Below are positions 1-11,370 of a stretch of DNA of 64,000 nt, piece after piece. Source of the stretch: Nematopogon swammerdamellus (lineage: Eukaryota > Arthropoda > Insecta > Lepidoptera > Adelidae); contig OX336337.1 of assembly GCA_946902875.1 (NCBI GenBank), forward strand, positions 5,022,001 to 5,086,000, read 5' to 3'. The translations under genes were made by a program, and so were the position numbers. The notes under the pieces are model-generated. The model ran no database searches, was not told the origin of the DNA, and saw nothing but the letters and a program-made list of their open reading frames with translations. Numbering within the stretch: the stretch's first letter is position 1; the number at the start of each line of letters is the position of its first letter.

Positions 1-715
1 TCCTTGAAATTTTACATTGTGATTAGTGATTTTTCCACACTCAGCTTTCCAGCTCCTAACCTCCATTACCTAAAGGGATTCATTCAGAACGGTGTGGTGT
101 CAATGAAGGGACCTAACAGCTCTACGCGGAATCCGAAACACAGCCTCGACGGTGTCGGTGTCACAATAGCGCGCAAAGGCGGGCTTATCGCTTACAGCGA
201 TTTCTTTCATTCAACCTTAGATTAGATTAACCTACATTAATGAAGTTGAAGATAAAGCCGTTATATAGGTAGGTATATAGTTTCTCGAAGACGCCAAGTC
301 ACTGAACACGAGGTCAAAGGTGGAACTGCGTTCAGGTAATAGACATACTTTTTGAAAAACAGTAAGTCACCACGGGCGCGGTTGAAGGCCGAGCTGCGTT
401 CGGGTAAAATATATGGATTTTCGAAAAAAGTAAGTTTAAAAAAGAAATAAAAGAAGAAAGAAGAGGCTTGGATAAACGAATGAATACACCTCCCGAAGTA
501 ATTCAGTTAGGGCCAGGTCGAGGGCCGAAGAGAACTCGGAAGAGAATGTGGTATGATATGATTGACTGATACGGAACCCTCCGCGCGCTTGTCCCACTCG
601 CACTTGACCGGTTTTTTTATTACTCAAACAGGTATAGAAATGGAGGTGGAGTTGGTAGCCAACGTCCGAAATATTCCTGTAATTCCGAAATGTTCTAAGC
701 CACGATGTAGAGTCC
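1..715. other. No gene recognised; weak 68-bp tandem pair at 295-431
   Basis: No convincing coding exon is visible. Positions 295-362 and 363-431 are two diverged units of about 68 bp, both built around AAGTCAC and CTGCGTTC. Open frames here are short and have no recognisable motif. Confidence 0.4.
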
Positions 716-801
716 GTCTCACGAAAAAAGTCCCGCAGACGCGGCACTACTACTACGGTCATACACTTCCACATATTGCCGCGGGACTTCTTTCGTGAGA
801 C
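716..801. repeat. Short hairpin (21-bp inverted arms)
   Basis: The arm at 716-736 is the reverse complement of 781-801 with one mismatch, around a loop of 44 bases. It could be a small foldback MITE or a structured RNA stem. No target-site duplication was identified. Confidence 0.7.
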
Positions 802-984
802 GAAGTCTATGCACCTACCATTTTGGCAGAATACAATCTGACGTCTTAATAAAAGAATTTGCCTATTTCCGATGATAAGATAAATAATAGCAGGTACCTA
901 TCTAAGTATTTCCCGATGCATCATCTTCGTCACGTCTTGTCTCAATAAGGAATATCACTTGAAATTATATGACTCGACTAACTA

Positions 985-1345
985 GTTTTTACGCCTACTC
1001 CGTCTGTCTGTCTGTCTGTCCGGCCGTCGCGTCGTCCGTCTTAGAGCTGTATCGTTTGAACCGTAATAGGTAGGTAGCCGGTTGAAATTTTCACAGAACA
1101 TGAGTTATTTTGGCGGATGTGACAAAAAATAATATAAAAAGAAACATTCGAAATTAAGGGGGTCCCCGTACAAGAAACGTGCTAAGAATCTATTAGTACA
1201 TATTCACGCTACTGAATAATAGATGGCGCCGCAGGTATTTATATTTTAAATTATAGAAAGATAACAATATAGACGAATATGGTTTTTTTACGGGTATGGA
1301 CTAGGGGGTCTATGGAACCCTCCGCGCGCGTAAAACTCGCACTTG
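985..1345 (+). repeat. Dispersed repeat family A (CTGT-rich, ggttccgt type)
   Basis: Contains a (CTGT)n/(CCGT)n tract, then a segment ending GTTGAAATTTTCACAGAA, and closes near 1345 with the typical end ACTCGCACTTGG. Related copies occur at about 16466-16534 plus 20591-21195, 33040-33395, 37800-38085, 40330-40610, 42860-43015 and 47275-47520. The transposon class is not certain. Confidence 0.75.
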
Positions 1346-1422
1346 GTCGATTTGTAATAGCAGTCTAGACTAAAATTCAGAACCCATCTTTCATCCATCA
1401 TACTTTTGCAGTTGTCAGATCT

Positions 1423-1572
1423 AAAAACCACCTTCAAAAATGTATGAAATAAAAAAAATCTAACCCTAGAGTTGAAGGCGGTCGGTTATTTTTGCTTGCT
1501 TTAGCACCGCACTGCCTTCAATTTTAGGGTTCTATTTTCTTTTTATTTCATACATTTTTGAAGGCGGTTTTT
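1423..1572. mobile_element. Full-length palindromic MITE
   Basis: The whole 150-bp segment folds back on itself. The outer arms carry CACCTTCAAAAATGTATG and its complement CATACATTTTTGAAGGCG. The inner arms carry CTAGAGTTGAAGGC and GCCTTCAATTTTAG. No coding capacity. Confidence 0.75.
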
Positions 1573-1639
1573 ATATTTTTTTAAATAGTTTTTTATTTCA
1601 CAGTTTTTTTAGTAATTTTTTGCTATTAATGTACTTGGC

Positions 1640-2118
1640 GGAATCGCTCGGCCTTCTGCCTTGCGCTTCCGCCTCGCTTTCCAATCCGATATTGACCAAA
1701 TTTAACAGAAATGGGACCACACGGGAAGCACCAACTTTCAAATAAAAAAAAAAATTTCAAAATCGGTTCACTCAGTCGAAAGTTCTGAGGTAACAAACAT
1801 AAAAAAAAATACAGTCAAACTGATAACCTGCTCCTTTTTTTGAAGTCGGTTAAAAAGTGGAGATGACGTTTAGAACCACAGAACACCTTACTTCTCTCTC
1901 AACGTACAACGGACCGTCTTGAGGTCTCAGTGCGGAGAATGGCCCACCCGCCTTCCCAAGAGGCTGGGCAGCAAACAACAACAACAACACCTTACTTCTC
2001 TGATCTGTGTTTAGAACCTTGTTATACCTACTCACAAATCACCATTTTGTTGTTGAAAAACAAAAAAATACAGTGGAATTGAGAACCTCCTCCTTTTTTT
2101 AGAAGTCGGTTAAAAACA
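1640..2118 (+). repeat. Two copies of a dispersed repeat ending GAAGTCGGTTAAAAA
   Basis: One longer copy spans about 1640-1857 and a short 3-prime copy about 2040-2118. Both end with CTCCTTTTTTT followed by GAAGTCGGTTAAAAA, a terminal motif I associate with lepidopteran interspersed repeats. The segment between them (1858-2010) carries an (AAC)n stretch and matter repeated within itself (ACCTTACTTCTCT twice). Confidence 0.6.
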
Positions 2119-2278
2119 GTAAACGACAATAGCTAAATCTAAATCTTCCGCATATGGATGAATCAATGGCACCACGCCCGCGCTCGCCGACTGTGACTCC
2201 CTCCCAGCACGGACGGACTTCCAAGGTACATTATAAGCAGACTTCATACATGCAATGCTCCTCCTCCTTGGTTATAGG

Positions 2279-2560
2279 TACTATCAAATCAAATCAAAAA
2301 ACGTTTATTGCACATAATTGTTGTACAGAAGGTAGCACTTAATGCCTATGACATTTTCCACCAGCCTACCCTTATTTACATATAGAACCAGGGTAGGTGC
2401 AACAAGACAAGGTAAACAAAACAAAGTCTTATAAAATAGAAAATAGAAGGACGAATAGTATATATCTATATGTATAATGCATATAATACACATATATTAT
2501 TCATAATAAATAATAAACATATATAAACATATACAAAATAAAACTCAGACATTACACAAC
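2279..2560 (-). repeat. 3-prime end of a non-LTR retrotransposon
   Basis: On the - strand this segment ends in AATAAACG then TTTTTTGATTTGATTTGAT, the AATAAA-plus-simple-repeat tail of a CR1/jockey-type LINE. Only the AT-rich untranslated tail is present; no reverse transcriptase remains. Confidence 0.6.
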
Positions 2561-3270
2561 ACATTATGAATTTGCTCAGAAACTAGGGATACGGAAGTAG
2601 GAGATGAGATTTAGGAATTGAGGAGATAGTCTTTCAAGAGCACTCTGAACGTGTGGATCGATGCACACTGTCGTAAACGAAGAGGAAGTTCGTACTACGC
2701 ACTTGACCAATTTTGAGGTAAATATTATATGTGAATTTTTGAGCCGACCCGTAACTTTCATTATCTTTGCTACTCACCAATGTTGAATCACCAGTTAGCT
2801 CGTTGCCAGATAGTTACAGCTAGTGACTAGTTTTATTTAACTACCTACATATGTACCTACTTCTAAAAAGATGAACTTGCCACGAACAGGTAGTTATTTG
2901 CACGTTTTTATGCAGATGAGGTAATCAATTAAATCTGCTCCTTTAGAATAAGCGAAAACACCTTTGCTCACGTCATAGAAGGTGTAATAAATAACGGCAG
3001 TCGTCAGTCAGTCTTTATGCATCCACTCTCCACTGCTGGACCAGTAGTTTCCTGTCGAAGTCTGGTGGTCTGTATGTTAGGAGGACACGATGACTATAAC
3101 GGTCGTTGTCTCGTCGGCGGCCGCGGCGGTGGCCGACGCGCCCAGTCCACTGTCATTTGAGCTTAGGGACCCGGCGTTCAATGTCGACTACTTTGGTTGC
3201 ATCGGCGAATTGCCTCGTTACGCAGCACCCACCAGATTGCGTATCGCTAAGGAATAAAAACAAAATGCCG
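2561..3270. other. Intergenic; possible RTE-type fragment at 3005-3110
   Basis: No gene seen. The words CCACTGCTGGAC at about 3030 and AGGACACGATGACTA at about 3083 resemble the repeat near 63740-63930, which is an RTE/SINE-like family. Confidence 0.4.
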
Positions 3271-3545
3271 TTCTAAAGGGCGACCGGATAGCCACCTCTC
3301 ACCTTGGCACGGTCCTTCCACCGAGTCGTGCTGCAGGTGTGTCTTCGTGCCTTACTTGCTGCTCGATATAGTTATCTCGTCCTAATACTTTTCTAAATGT
3401 GGTGGTCGGTGTTGCGCTCCAATTTACCAGAGTTCTTGCAGCACAACACCGATTATTCTGCTTACGCCGATTGTCGCGATACAGCGTGTGGTCGTAGGTA
3501 GATACAGCAGTAGGACAGACAGACAGACGGTGTAGTGTAGGTTTA
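3270..3545 (+). repeat. Dispersed repeat family C, + orientation
   Basis: Carries the blocks GATAGCCACCTCTCACCTTGG, CACGGTCCTTCCACC and GGTCGGTGTTG found again at 6090-6430, 42495-42690, 48297-48600 and 63500-63730. Non-coding interspersed repeat of unknown class. The nearby short open frame on the - strand is a by-product of the repeat. Confidence 0.7.
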
Positions 3546-4261
3546 CGCATTGGCATCCTTACAGGGTATGGAAACCTTGGTGCATGAAGACAACATTGTT
3601 TGTTTTTTTAAATTTGAAAAAACAAATAAAATAAAAATAAACATCCATGCAGCAAACACACAATGCGATACTGTAATCCTAATCTCTGACATTAGTCCAA
3701 CAACGTGCATACATACAATGATCTTGACCTTGGTTACGAAATACCTACTCGTACTTACTGTTGAACACGTGCGAGTATCATGCATGCTCATATAATACCT
3801 ACCTACACACCGTCTCACATTGTTTCTTACCAGTTCTTCAACAAAGGGGTGATGGATGTTCGTTCGTGTAGCATTTATTTGATGAACTGTGATTATTTAT
3901 TTTCTGTCAACTTCATTCTTTTGTCACTTAAAATCGTAAGTTAGTTAACACACACAGATCACGGAATATCCCCCGCGCGCGCCCCCTCCTAGAGACGCCC
4001 TAAGCGATAATATTTGAAACCCAATAACTGGACGCAGTGCTACTAGCGCTTTGTGTAGTATTGGGCCAAGGCAAGGCTAACCTCCAAATGTAAAAATTGA
4101 AAAAAATAGGGCTTCAAAATAAAATTTCGTCAAACAAAAGTTAACTTTCACGTACACATTCATAGATAGCATATAATAATTTACCTTACATAATTCCATA
4201 CCTACCTAACCGCGGACACTCTGTAGGTATGGTATGCTCCAATTGGCGTCTACCTTGCTCT
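3546..4261. other. Intergenic, no feature recognised
   Basis: AT-rich DNA with a few CCTACCTAC strings and a short GC-rich patch (CCCGCGCGCGCCCCCT at about 3971). No exon, RNA gene or repeat boundary could be supported. Confidence 0.4.
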
Positions 4262-5632
4262 GAAACCATGTTCCAATTGACTTGCAACCATTCCATGTTC
4301 CATGAAGCAGTTCCATGCAATGCAACCATAACATGTTCCATGGACCAGTCCCATGCAATAAATCCATTCCATGTTCCATGAACCAGTCCCATGTAATGCA
4401 ACCATTCCATGTTCCATGAACCAGTCCAATGCAATGCAACCATTCCATGTTCCATGAACCAGTCCAATGCAATGCAACCATTCCATGTTCCATGAACCAG
4501 TCCCATGCAATGCAACCATTCCATGTTCCGTGAACCAGTCCCATGCAATGCCACCATTCCATGTTCCGTGAACCAGTCCCATGCAATGCAACCATTCCAT
4601 GTTCCATGAACCAGTCCCATGCAATGCAACCATTCCATGTTCCGTGAACCATTCCATGCAATGCAACCATTCCATGTTCCGTGAACCAGTTCAATGCAAT
4701 GCAACCATTCCATGTTCCATGAACCAGTCCCATGCAATGCAACCATTCCATGTTCCGTGAACCAGTCCCATGCAATGCAACCATTCCATGTTCCATGAAC
4801 CAGTCCAATGCAATGCAACCATTCCATGTTCCATGAACCAGTCCCATGCAATGCAATCATTCCATGTTCCGTGAACCAGTCCCATGCAATGCAACCATTC
4901 CATGTTCCGTGAACCAGTCCCATGCAATGCCACCATTCCATGTTCCGTGAACCAGTCCAATGCAATGCAACCATTCCATGTTCCATGAACCAGTCCCATG
5001 CAATGCAACCATTCCATGTTCCGTGAACCAGTCCCATGCAATGCAAGCATTCCATGTTCTATGAACCAGTCCAATGCAATGCAACCATTCCATGTTCCAT
5101 GAACCAGTCCCATGCAATGCAACCATTCCATGTTCCGTGAACAAGTCCCATGCAATGCAACCATTCTATGTTCCATGAACCAGTCCAATGTAATGTAACC
5201 ATTCCATATTCCATGAACCAGTCCCTTGCAATGAAACCATTCCATGTTCCATGAACCAGTCCCATGAAATGCAACCATTCCATGTTCCGTGAACCAGTTC
5301 CATGCAATTGAACCATTCCATGTTCCATGAACCAGTTCCATGCAATGCAATGCACCATTCCATGTTCCGTGAACCAGTTTCATGCAATTGAACCATTCCA
5401 TGTTCCATGAACCAGTTCCATGCAATGCAATGCACCATTTCATGTTCCGTAAACCAGTTCCATGCAATTGAACGATTTTATGTTCCATAAACCTGTTCCA
5501 TAAACCAGGCCCATGCAATGCAACCATTCCATGTTCCGTGAACCAGTTTCGTGCAATTGAATCATTTCATGTTCCATAAAACAGTTTTATGCAATACAAT
5601 CATTCCATGTTCCACGCACCATTTCCATGCAA
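4262..5632. repeat. 38-bp satellite array, about 36 units
   Basis: The unit is built from CCATTCCATGTTCC, a variable A or G, then TGAACCAGTC and CCATGCAATGCAA. Three units equal 114 bp, so the translated - strand repeats every 38 residues. The unit has no stop codon in any of the three - frames, which leaves overlapping open frames of up to 289 codons. Edges (after about 5440) are more diverged, as usual for tandem arrays. I regard the frames as artefacts of the array. Confidence 0.93.
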
Positions 5633-5734
5633 CCATTACCAAAATAATGGGCTATGGTGTTGGTGCCAACTGCCAGGTCTCCCAGTGTGTGTTCAATGAT
5701 TGCCCACCTCAGCTCAGTCAGTAATGTTTTTTTA

Positions 5735-5880
5735 ATTTTTTTTTTATGGTAACTGACATGTTTGGCTACATCACCTACAACATGCGTGATGCCATAACAC
5801 CAGGTGAACTAGGTGTCATGTCAGTGCTTCCCTTCATTTCATGTCGGCTACATGTGTATGAAATGTGGAGTATTCTGTGA
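5735..5880 (-). repeat. SINE family S1, 3-prime part
   Basis: The complement matches the 3-prime half of the fuller SINE at 56944-57270: a stretch with TCAGTGCTTCCCTTCATTTC on the + strand, a block around AGGTGAACTAGGTG, and an A-rich end. It lacks the tRNA-like head. Confidence 0.65.
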
Positions 5881-6089
5881 TATGGCGCATTGTTGACCAA
5901 ACCAACTAATCATTAATAATGGTCAGCGTGCGACAAAGCAAAGGTGTGCTAATGTGCTATCTATCTGTGAGTGCTCGTTCGTATCATGATATCAATACAT
6001 ACCTACATACATACATATCTACATAGTATAGAAAGTTTGCTATTAACGATATTGAGTACATACATCATACATACCAAACTCTGTATCCC

Positions 6090-6430
6090 GACAATAGGGG
6101 TAAGCAGAGTAATTGGTGTTGTGCCGCAAGTACTCTTGTAAATTACAGAACAACACCGACCACCACGTTTAGTATAGGTATTCGGACAAGATAACTGTCA
6201 AGCAACAAGTAAGGCGCGACGACAGAAATCCTAAGTAATAGCTAATACTTCTCTGATCTGTGGGCGCGACCCACCTGCTGCATGACTCGGTGGAAGGATC
6301 GTGCCATGGTGAGAGGTGGCTATCCTGTCGCCCTTTAGCTCAGCATCTTGTCCTTATCACTTAGCCATATGATTACGCTTACGATATGCACGAGGAGAGA
6401 TGCAGTGGGGCTATTTATGACTACTATGTC
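6090..6430 (-). repeat. Dispersed repeat family C, - orientation
   Basis: Reverse orientation copy of the 3270-3545 repeat. It includes the end block GAGAGATGCAGTGGGGCTAT at 6397-6416, also seen at 29446, 42646 and 55562. Confidence 0.7.
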
Positions 6431-6995
6431 ATTTCAAGATAGTTCCATGATGATGATGACAGATGGCTAGCCTGTCGCCATTTATTACGGCATCGTGTCC
6501 ATAATGCAATAGCGATCGTAGGTACATACCTTTATGTTAGTATTTTCATATCAAAAGACTCACAAACGAAATGACACTCCATCAGTGAAGGTTTCTCAGT
6601 GTTTTTTTCCCAAAATTACATATCAGTCGTGAAATCTGCTATGCTGAAGCGCGATTGAAGTGCCAATCGATAGATACTGCCAGAGCACAATAACATCCGC
6701 GCCGCTTACACTATCTTATCTACTCACATAGCATCATGCATCAATGAAATATTTCAAATCACTTCGGAAACAATACTTTATTATACGAAATGTTTTGTAC
6801 GAACTAGGTATCTTACCTTTTCTTAATACAGCCGTTCTCTATCATTCATTCATTATCCGCCATTGTTCTTTTAGCATTATGTGTTTTAAAATTGGAATAC
6901 TTACTAACGATTGTTTTTAAGTACATAACATGTCAGACGGTTCTTTCTTTAATTATTTTGAAGTCGAGTGTGGTCATGCCTTCGTGATTTTAACT
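6431..6995. other. Intergenic, no feature recognised
   Basis: AT-rich non-coding DNA. No exon, structured RNA or repeat boundary is supported. Confidence 0.4.
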
Positions 6996-6999
6996 ATAT

Positions 7000-7450
7000 A
7001 CAGGATGTTTCTGGATAGGGTTTCGTAACTTCAGGGTTCGAAAGGGGTCCTCTGACACTTTTTCCCAGATTCGGTCATTTTATAGTACTTTTTGGCGAAA
7101 ATAGTTTCATGGAGCTTTGATGGACGGTTAACGTCCGCCTTTATTAAATAAAAAATAAAATAACTAACTTACATACTTAACTAGTGCATGCAGGTAGATT
7201 CCAAACACTTTTTGAATGACATCAAAAGGAAAAGGGGACTGGACTAGGTCATTTGCACTCCCTAGACCTAGACAGCACTGTTGCCCAAATCTCCCCATAC
7301 TCACTAGTGTCCATTGAGTTTTTATTACAATTTTTATTTTTTGTATAAAAAAAAATACGGAATTTCGATTTGAGTGATAAGAATTTTTTTCTTCTAATAA
7401 TGAGTACTTTCTATTCCTGAAGTTTCTCAAGCCTATCCTGAAACATCTAT
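7000..7450. mobile_element. MITE family M1 (ACAGGATGTTTC ends), copy 1
   Basis: Begins ACAGGATGTTTCTGGATAGG and ends CCTATCCTGAAACATCT, which are inverted termini. The interior is non-coding but shared with 39373-40033, including the block CTAGACAGCACTGTTGCCCA with small changes. Transposase class not assigned. Confidence 0.75.
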
Positions 7451-7544
7451 ATAACAAACATATATATAACATTGTATATATAACAAACGTTGTATATATA
7501 ACAAATTGGTACGAAACATTAAATACAGAATCCATGTTATCGAT

Positions 7545-7745
7545 CGCGGTCAGTAATTTGAACGCGGATGGGTGACCGCTCGAGCGTTGGAGGGTGACCG
7601 TGGTTCGGATTCCACTCCCTTCCCTTCTTACCTTACTAGGTGGTACTATGGTTTATCCCGGCCAGATTAGTACCACCGCACTGAACGAAACGTGTCGGTC
7701 GAGCGAGACGGCTATGTAAATAGCTGTCATGGGGGCCGGGGCTAC
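7545..7745 (+). repeat. SINE family S1/S2 mosaic copy
   Basis: Contains the B-box-like segment GACCGTGGTTCGGATTCCAC at 7597-7616. Downstream is TTACTAGGTGG...TAGTACCACCG, shared with the SINE-like family at 10880 and 43967. Then comes GCACTGAACGAAACG, also found in S1. It appears to combine parts of two SINE families. Confidence 0.6.
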
Positions 7746-7989
7746 TTTTATATTCCAAATATGTTATTTAAAGCAAAATATGTATCACTGTACCACAGAT
7801 TAAGTAGTATTTTTTCCCTTATTAGTCTGTGAGTTATTACTTATTAGTAAATTAGTGACTGTACTGTCTCCTGGCTGTGAAATAAACGTTTTTTTTACGT
7901 TTAACTTTTTATGTTTAATTAATTAGTATTCGTTTATGTATTAGTTAACATCCTGATTGCTACTTTATATATTTTCGATACATCCTTCC

Positions 7990-8225
7990 TTATCCTTCCT
8001 TACCTTTAATAAAATCCAACGTCTGCTTTCTGTCTGCCTGTCTGTCTGTCTGTCTGTCCGCTTATAACTCGAGAACCACTGAACCGATTTTAATAAAAAA
8101 AATATTCTACGGATAGCTTGATTCTTCCCATCAACTATAGGCTACTTATTCACGCTAAATGGCTTATGAGGTTAGCAGAGAAGTCAAATATGAGAGCGGG
8201 CGGAGCCGCAGACATAGCTAGTTAA
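7990..8225 (+). repeat. Dispersed repeat, copy 1 of a close pair
   Basis: Nearly identical to 20863-21085: CCAACGTCTGCTTTCTGTCTG, a (TGTC)n tract, AACTCGAGAACCACTGAACC, then GAGAGCGGGCGGAGCCGC. Non-coding; class unknown, common type in lepidopteran genomes. Confidence 0.7.
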
Positions 8226-8544
8226 ATTATAATATCGGAAATAAAAGATTATTAATCAACTAGGTAATGTTTGCGTTGTTAAAACGAGGTCTGCCGCCGC
8301 ACTGATCGGAAAATTAATTGCATTCCAGTATCTGAAGAAGTAATTGAAATCAGACATTGTTATAATGAACGGGTCCGCCGCCGCGCCGCCACCGCCGCGC
8401 CGCGAGTACGCAGCGCAAGCATTATAATTTCTAATACTGATTGTATCGTACGATAAGCTGTATGTAGGTAGGTACAATATGTTTGTTAGGTATGTGGGTT
8501 AATTATTGTTCTACATAACTTAATTCGGTTAGGCTTAGGGTCAG
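8226..8544. other. Intergenic with a short GC-rich patch
   Basis: Mostly AT-rich. Positions 8370-8405 hold a CGCCGCCGCGCCGCCACC-type run. No exon is supported. Confidence 0.4.
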
Positions 8545-8840
8545 CGATATGCTTTGCAATTGCCCCCGTAATATTTTTAACTGACATCAGGGGGTGGTTC
8601 TATATTGTGAAACTAAATAACTTATGCGGCGAAAAAAAAAATTGATAAACGATTTCAAAATTCGAAATTCGAATGTCATGTCCATACAGAATTTTAATAG
8701 CTATTCTCAAAATGTATGCGGAAAATAATTTTTTTTTTCTTCAAATTAAAAAGTCGTAGAACAAAAGTTGTTCGGTTTCATGTACAGAATAACCCCCTTT
8801 CGGGGTTAACGGTTGGGGTTGCAACAGCGTGTATAAGTCG
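8545..8840 (+). repeat. Dispersed repeat family D, copy 1
   Basis: Shares with 56460-56720 the ordered blocks TTGCCCCCGTAATAT, GTGAAACTAAAT, GCTATTCTCAAAATGTATG, GCAAAAGTTGTTC-like sequence and the ACGGTTGGGGTTGCAACA end. The two copies differ by indels, so the family is fairly old. Confidence 0.65.
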
Positions 8841-9244
8841 ATGCTTAGGGTTCGATTTTGCGGGTACTTCGGAACCCAAACATTTATTTGGCGCTGTGTG
8901 TATAAAACCCAAAAAGAAAAGTGCGAGTCGAATTCGCGTGGAGAGGGTCCCGCCGCCCGACCGATTCCCGCACCATTCCGTTTTTTAGCTTTTCTTGTAA
9001 ACTATAAGAGAGACCCTATATCTAGTAGAAGTAACTATTAAGTAATCTGTGCCTATATTCCCTATTTTTTCAAACTTTTAGACTGAGTAGTTTCGAAGAT
9101 AGGGGAGGGGGGAAGAATGCTCAATTTTGGTATATTAACTTTAATATCTTTTAAACTATTTCAGATGATGAACTTGAAAAAGAAAATGTTTCACTTTCCA
9201 ATTTGTCCCCCAATATTGACCCCCTAAATCGAAATTCGTTCTAT

Positions 9245-9440
9245 TACGTTATACGTGATTGGGTCATTCATTACATTAATATAGTAGGTATATGTATGTA
9301 ACAAATTTAATTTTTTTTCGACCAGTGTGTAGATTCGGAGAAAATAAGCTGTGACAGACGGACAGACAGCAGACACGAGGGTGATCCTATAAGGGTTCCG
9401 TTTTGGTTTTCTTTTGAGGTACGGAACCCTAATAAACTAT
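9245..9440 (-). repeat. Dispersed repeat ending GGGTTCCGT / TACGGAACCCTA
   Basis: Holds CAGACGGACAGACAGCAGAC, ATAAGGGTTCCGTTTTGG and GGTACGGAACCCTAATAA, typical of a very abundant lepidopteran repeat. Non-coding. The following (AAATAAAC)n string at 9440-9470 is a simple tail. Confidence 0.65.
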
Positions 9441-10594
9441 TTACAAATAAATAAATAAACAAATAAACATTTTTAAATAGAATCGGCATATTATACTGAA
9501 TTAAGAATTTGTGTAGTACAGCATAAAGATAACCGAATCAAGCGTCCTATTAGAAAATTCACAATATCAATTCTGTCTGTGCATCGTCAATGAAGTGAGA
9601 AGAGTTTTCGAAGTAAAAAAAAATCAATTACCTGATAGCATCTAGGTATCAACGTAATATCGCCTACGTAATGTTAAGATATCGATTTCAACGAAATAGG
9701 CGCCCTTTTTGACCGATATGTGACAATAGCTGATCTCATTTTGAGATACGCTTATTGTATACTTTGTGGAAACGGTAATCGTATCTTCGAGGTAATAGGT
9801 ATGTACCTACCTGTAAACTTGATTGACGTAGAACACCGCATTGTCGGGTTCTGGGAACTGAACTGAACGTTATAAAAAAAATTGCTTTTCAATATAATTA
9901 TTCCTTCATACTAAAAATGGGTAATGAATATAGAATAATATTTAAACAATTATTAAATTTAATCTAGCTAAAAGATTAAAATATGCAATTAAAACTATCT
10001 TAAAAATCATTAAAAGATACCTAAAATATAATATAATATATAATAAAAATAACCTAAAACAAAACTAACCTGAACAATTAATGTCGTCTAATCTTTAAAA
10101 ATTATTTAACTATAGGACTTGACGCTGTCAATAGATTGTTTAAACAGCCGGAATAGGAGCGGGGGGCGTCCCCCGCTAGGCATATGTGTTTAAATAAATA
10201 CAATTCGATAATTACTGTTGCACGAAAAATTGGTCACGGTAACGATATGGATTTGATTTGATTTCTCGATATCGAAGTTACCTGACTCGTTGTTGATTAA
10301 TGCGAAATCGGCCAATTAATTGACTCGAATTGTTTAGCTATGCGTTTTAAACAAATTACGATACTTAACAATAATTGTGAAAGCGGTTTTCCGCGATTGG
10401 ACCCGATCGTCGCGTCTCTGGGGTTATGTAAGGTCCTTATAGCCTGGTTCTGATGTTGTGTTGTGACATCATCGAATTAGAAACAGGCCGAGTGGAAAAT
10501 GTTGTCAGCGCGCTTCGTGGAAGACGCTGGAAAACGCAGCAGGGTTGCCAGATGGTCAGATAAACGGTTGGAGCGAAGTTCCTTTCGCTATATA
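9441..10594. other. AT-rich non-coding DNA
   Basis: Positions 9890-10110 are strongly AT-rich (AATATAATATATAATAAAA type). A short palindrome with GGAGCGGGGGGCGTCCCCCG lies at 10147-10166. A TTTGATTTGATTTC string at 10253 looks like a LINE tail remnant. No gene. Confidence 0.4.
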
Positions 10595-10830
10595 TATCAC
10601 TAGCTTTTGCCCGCGGCTTCGCTCGCGTGAAATTCGTATTTAAAAAGAAGAAAGTAAGTAAACAGGTAAGAAAGAAGGCCGAGCCACAGATTACTTAATA
10701 GTTACTTGCCGATATGCGTTCCTGCATTACATTTATTTTGTGGCGCGGAACAATTCGGTTTGTATGAGAGCCACATCTTAGCGTAACCGGAACTGAATTT
10801 TATTTAGCCTATCCTGTGTCACGATGCATA
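10595..10830 (+). repeat. Dispersed repeat starting ACTAGCTTTTGCCCGCGGC
   Basis: Matches 42015-42290 over CTTTTGCCCGCGGCTTCG, GAAATTCGTATTTAAAAAGA, GGAACAATTCGGTTTGTATG and ATCTTAGCGTAACCGGAACT. A shortened relative is at 35160. Class unknown. Confidence 0.7.
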
Positions 10831-10879
10831 CCTACACCTGCTGCTTCACCGTTCGGAACCGGTGTAAAACTGTAGGTCC

Positions 10880-11115
10880 CTTCCCTTGCCCCTTACTAGG
10901 TGGTAGGCTCAAATTGCAGCCGGGTTAGTACCACCGTACTGGATGTAAGATGGCCGCATAGCAGCCTCGGTTGTCTTCTCCTCTAGTTCAGTATAGCCAG
11001 CAATCCAGGGAAGTCTCCGGTATGGCACCTACCTTCTCGGAGGTGATATTGGCTGGTCAGAGCATGCGCTTTGGCCCCTCCGACTCAGCCACCCATACCG
11101 GATTACATAAAAAAA
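10880..11115 (+). repeat. SINE-like family S2, copy 1
   Basis: Runs from TACTAGGTGGTAGGCT through GTACTGGATGTAAGATGG and GGAGGTGATATTGGCTGGTC to CCCATACCGGATTACATAAA with an A-rich tail. Other copies are at 43967-44165 (+) and 45284-45480 (-). The A tail suggests retroposition. Confidence 0.7.
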
Positions 11116-11179
11116 ATATATATATTTTCATCAAAGGGGGACCTTTAAATTTTTCAAGTAGGTACCTACATGTAACCGA

Positions 11180-11370
11180 GTGTCCATGGGCGTCGTCACG
11201 GTCCCTTCGGTCGTGCCGGCTACACCAAACTGGACGGAAAATTACATAGCCGTTTCGACCAACCTTTCATTCAGTGCGGTGGTATCAACCCGGGCGGGTT
11301 GGTAAGGTGAGAGGAGAAGGGTCCTACATTTTTACGTGGAATCCGAACCACGGTTACGTTTTTTCTCATT
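11180..11370 (-). repeat. SINE family S1 fragment
   Basis: Reverse orientation; shares CGGCTACACCAAACTGGACGG, CCTTTCATTCAGTGCGGT and GTGGAATCCGAACCACGGT with the S1 copy at 56944-57270. The last block is the complement of the B-box region. Confidence 0.65.

Noticed and set aside
4186..5527. Long - strand open frames (up to 289 codons) over the satellite
   Set aside because: They repeat every 38 residues in all three frames because the unit has no stops; no start context or non-repetitive domain supports a gene.
4262..5632. CRISPR array
   Set aside because: The units are contiguous with no unique spacers, and the genome is eukaryotic.
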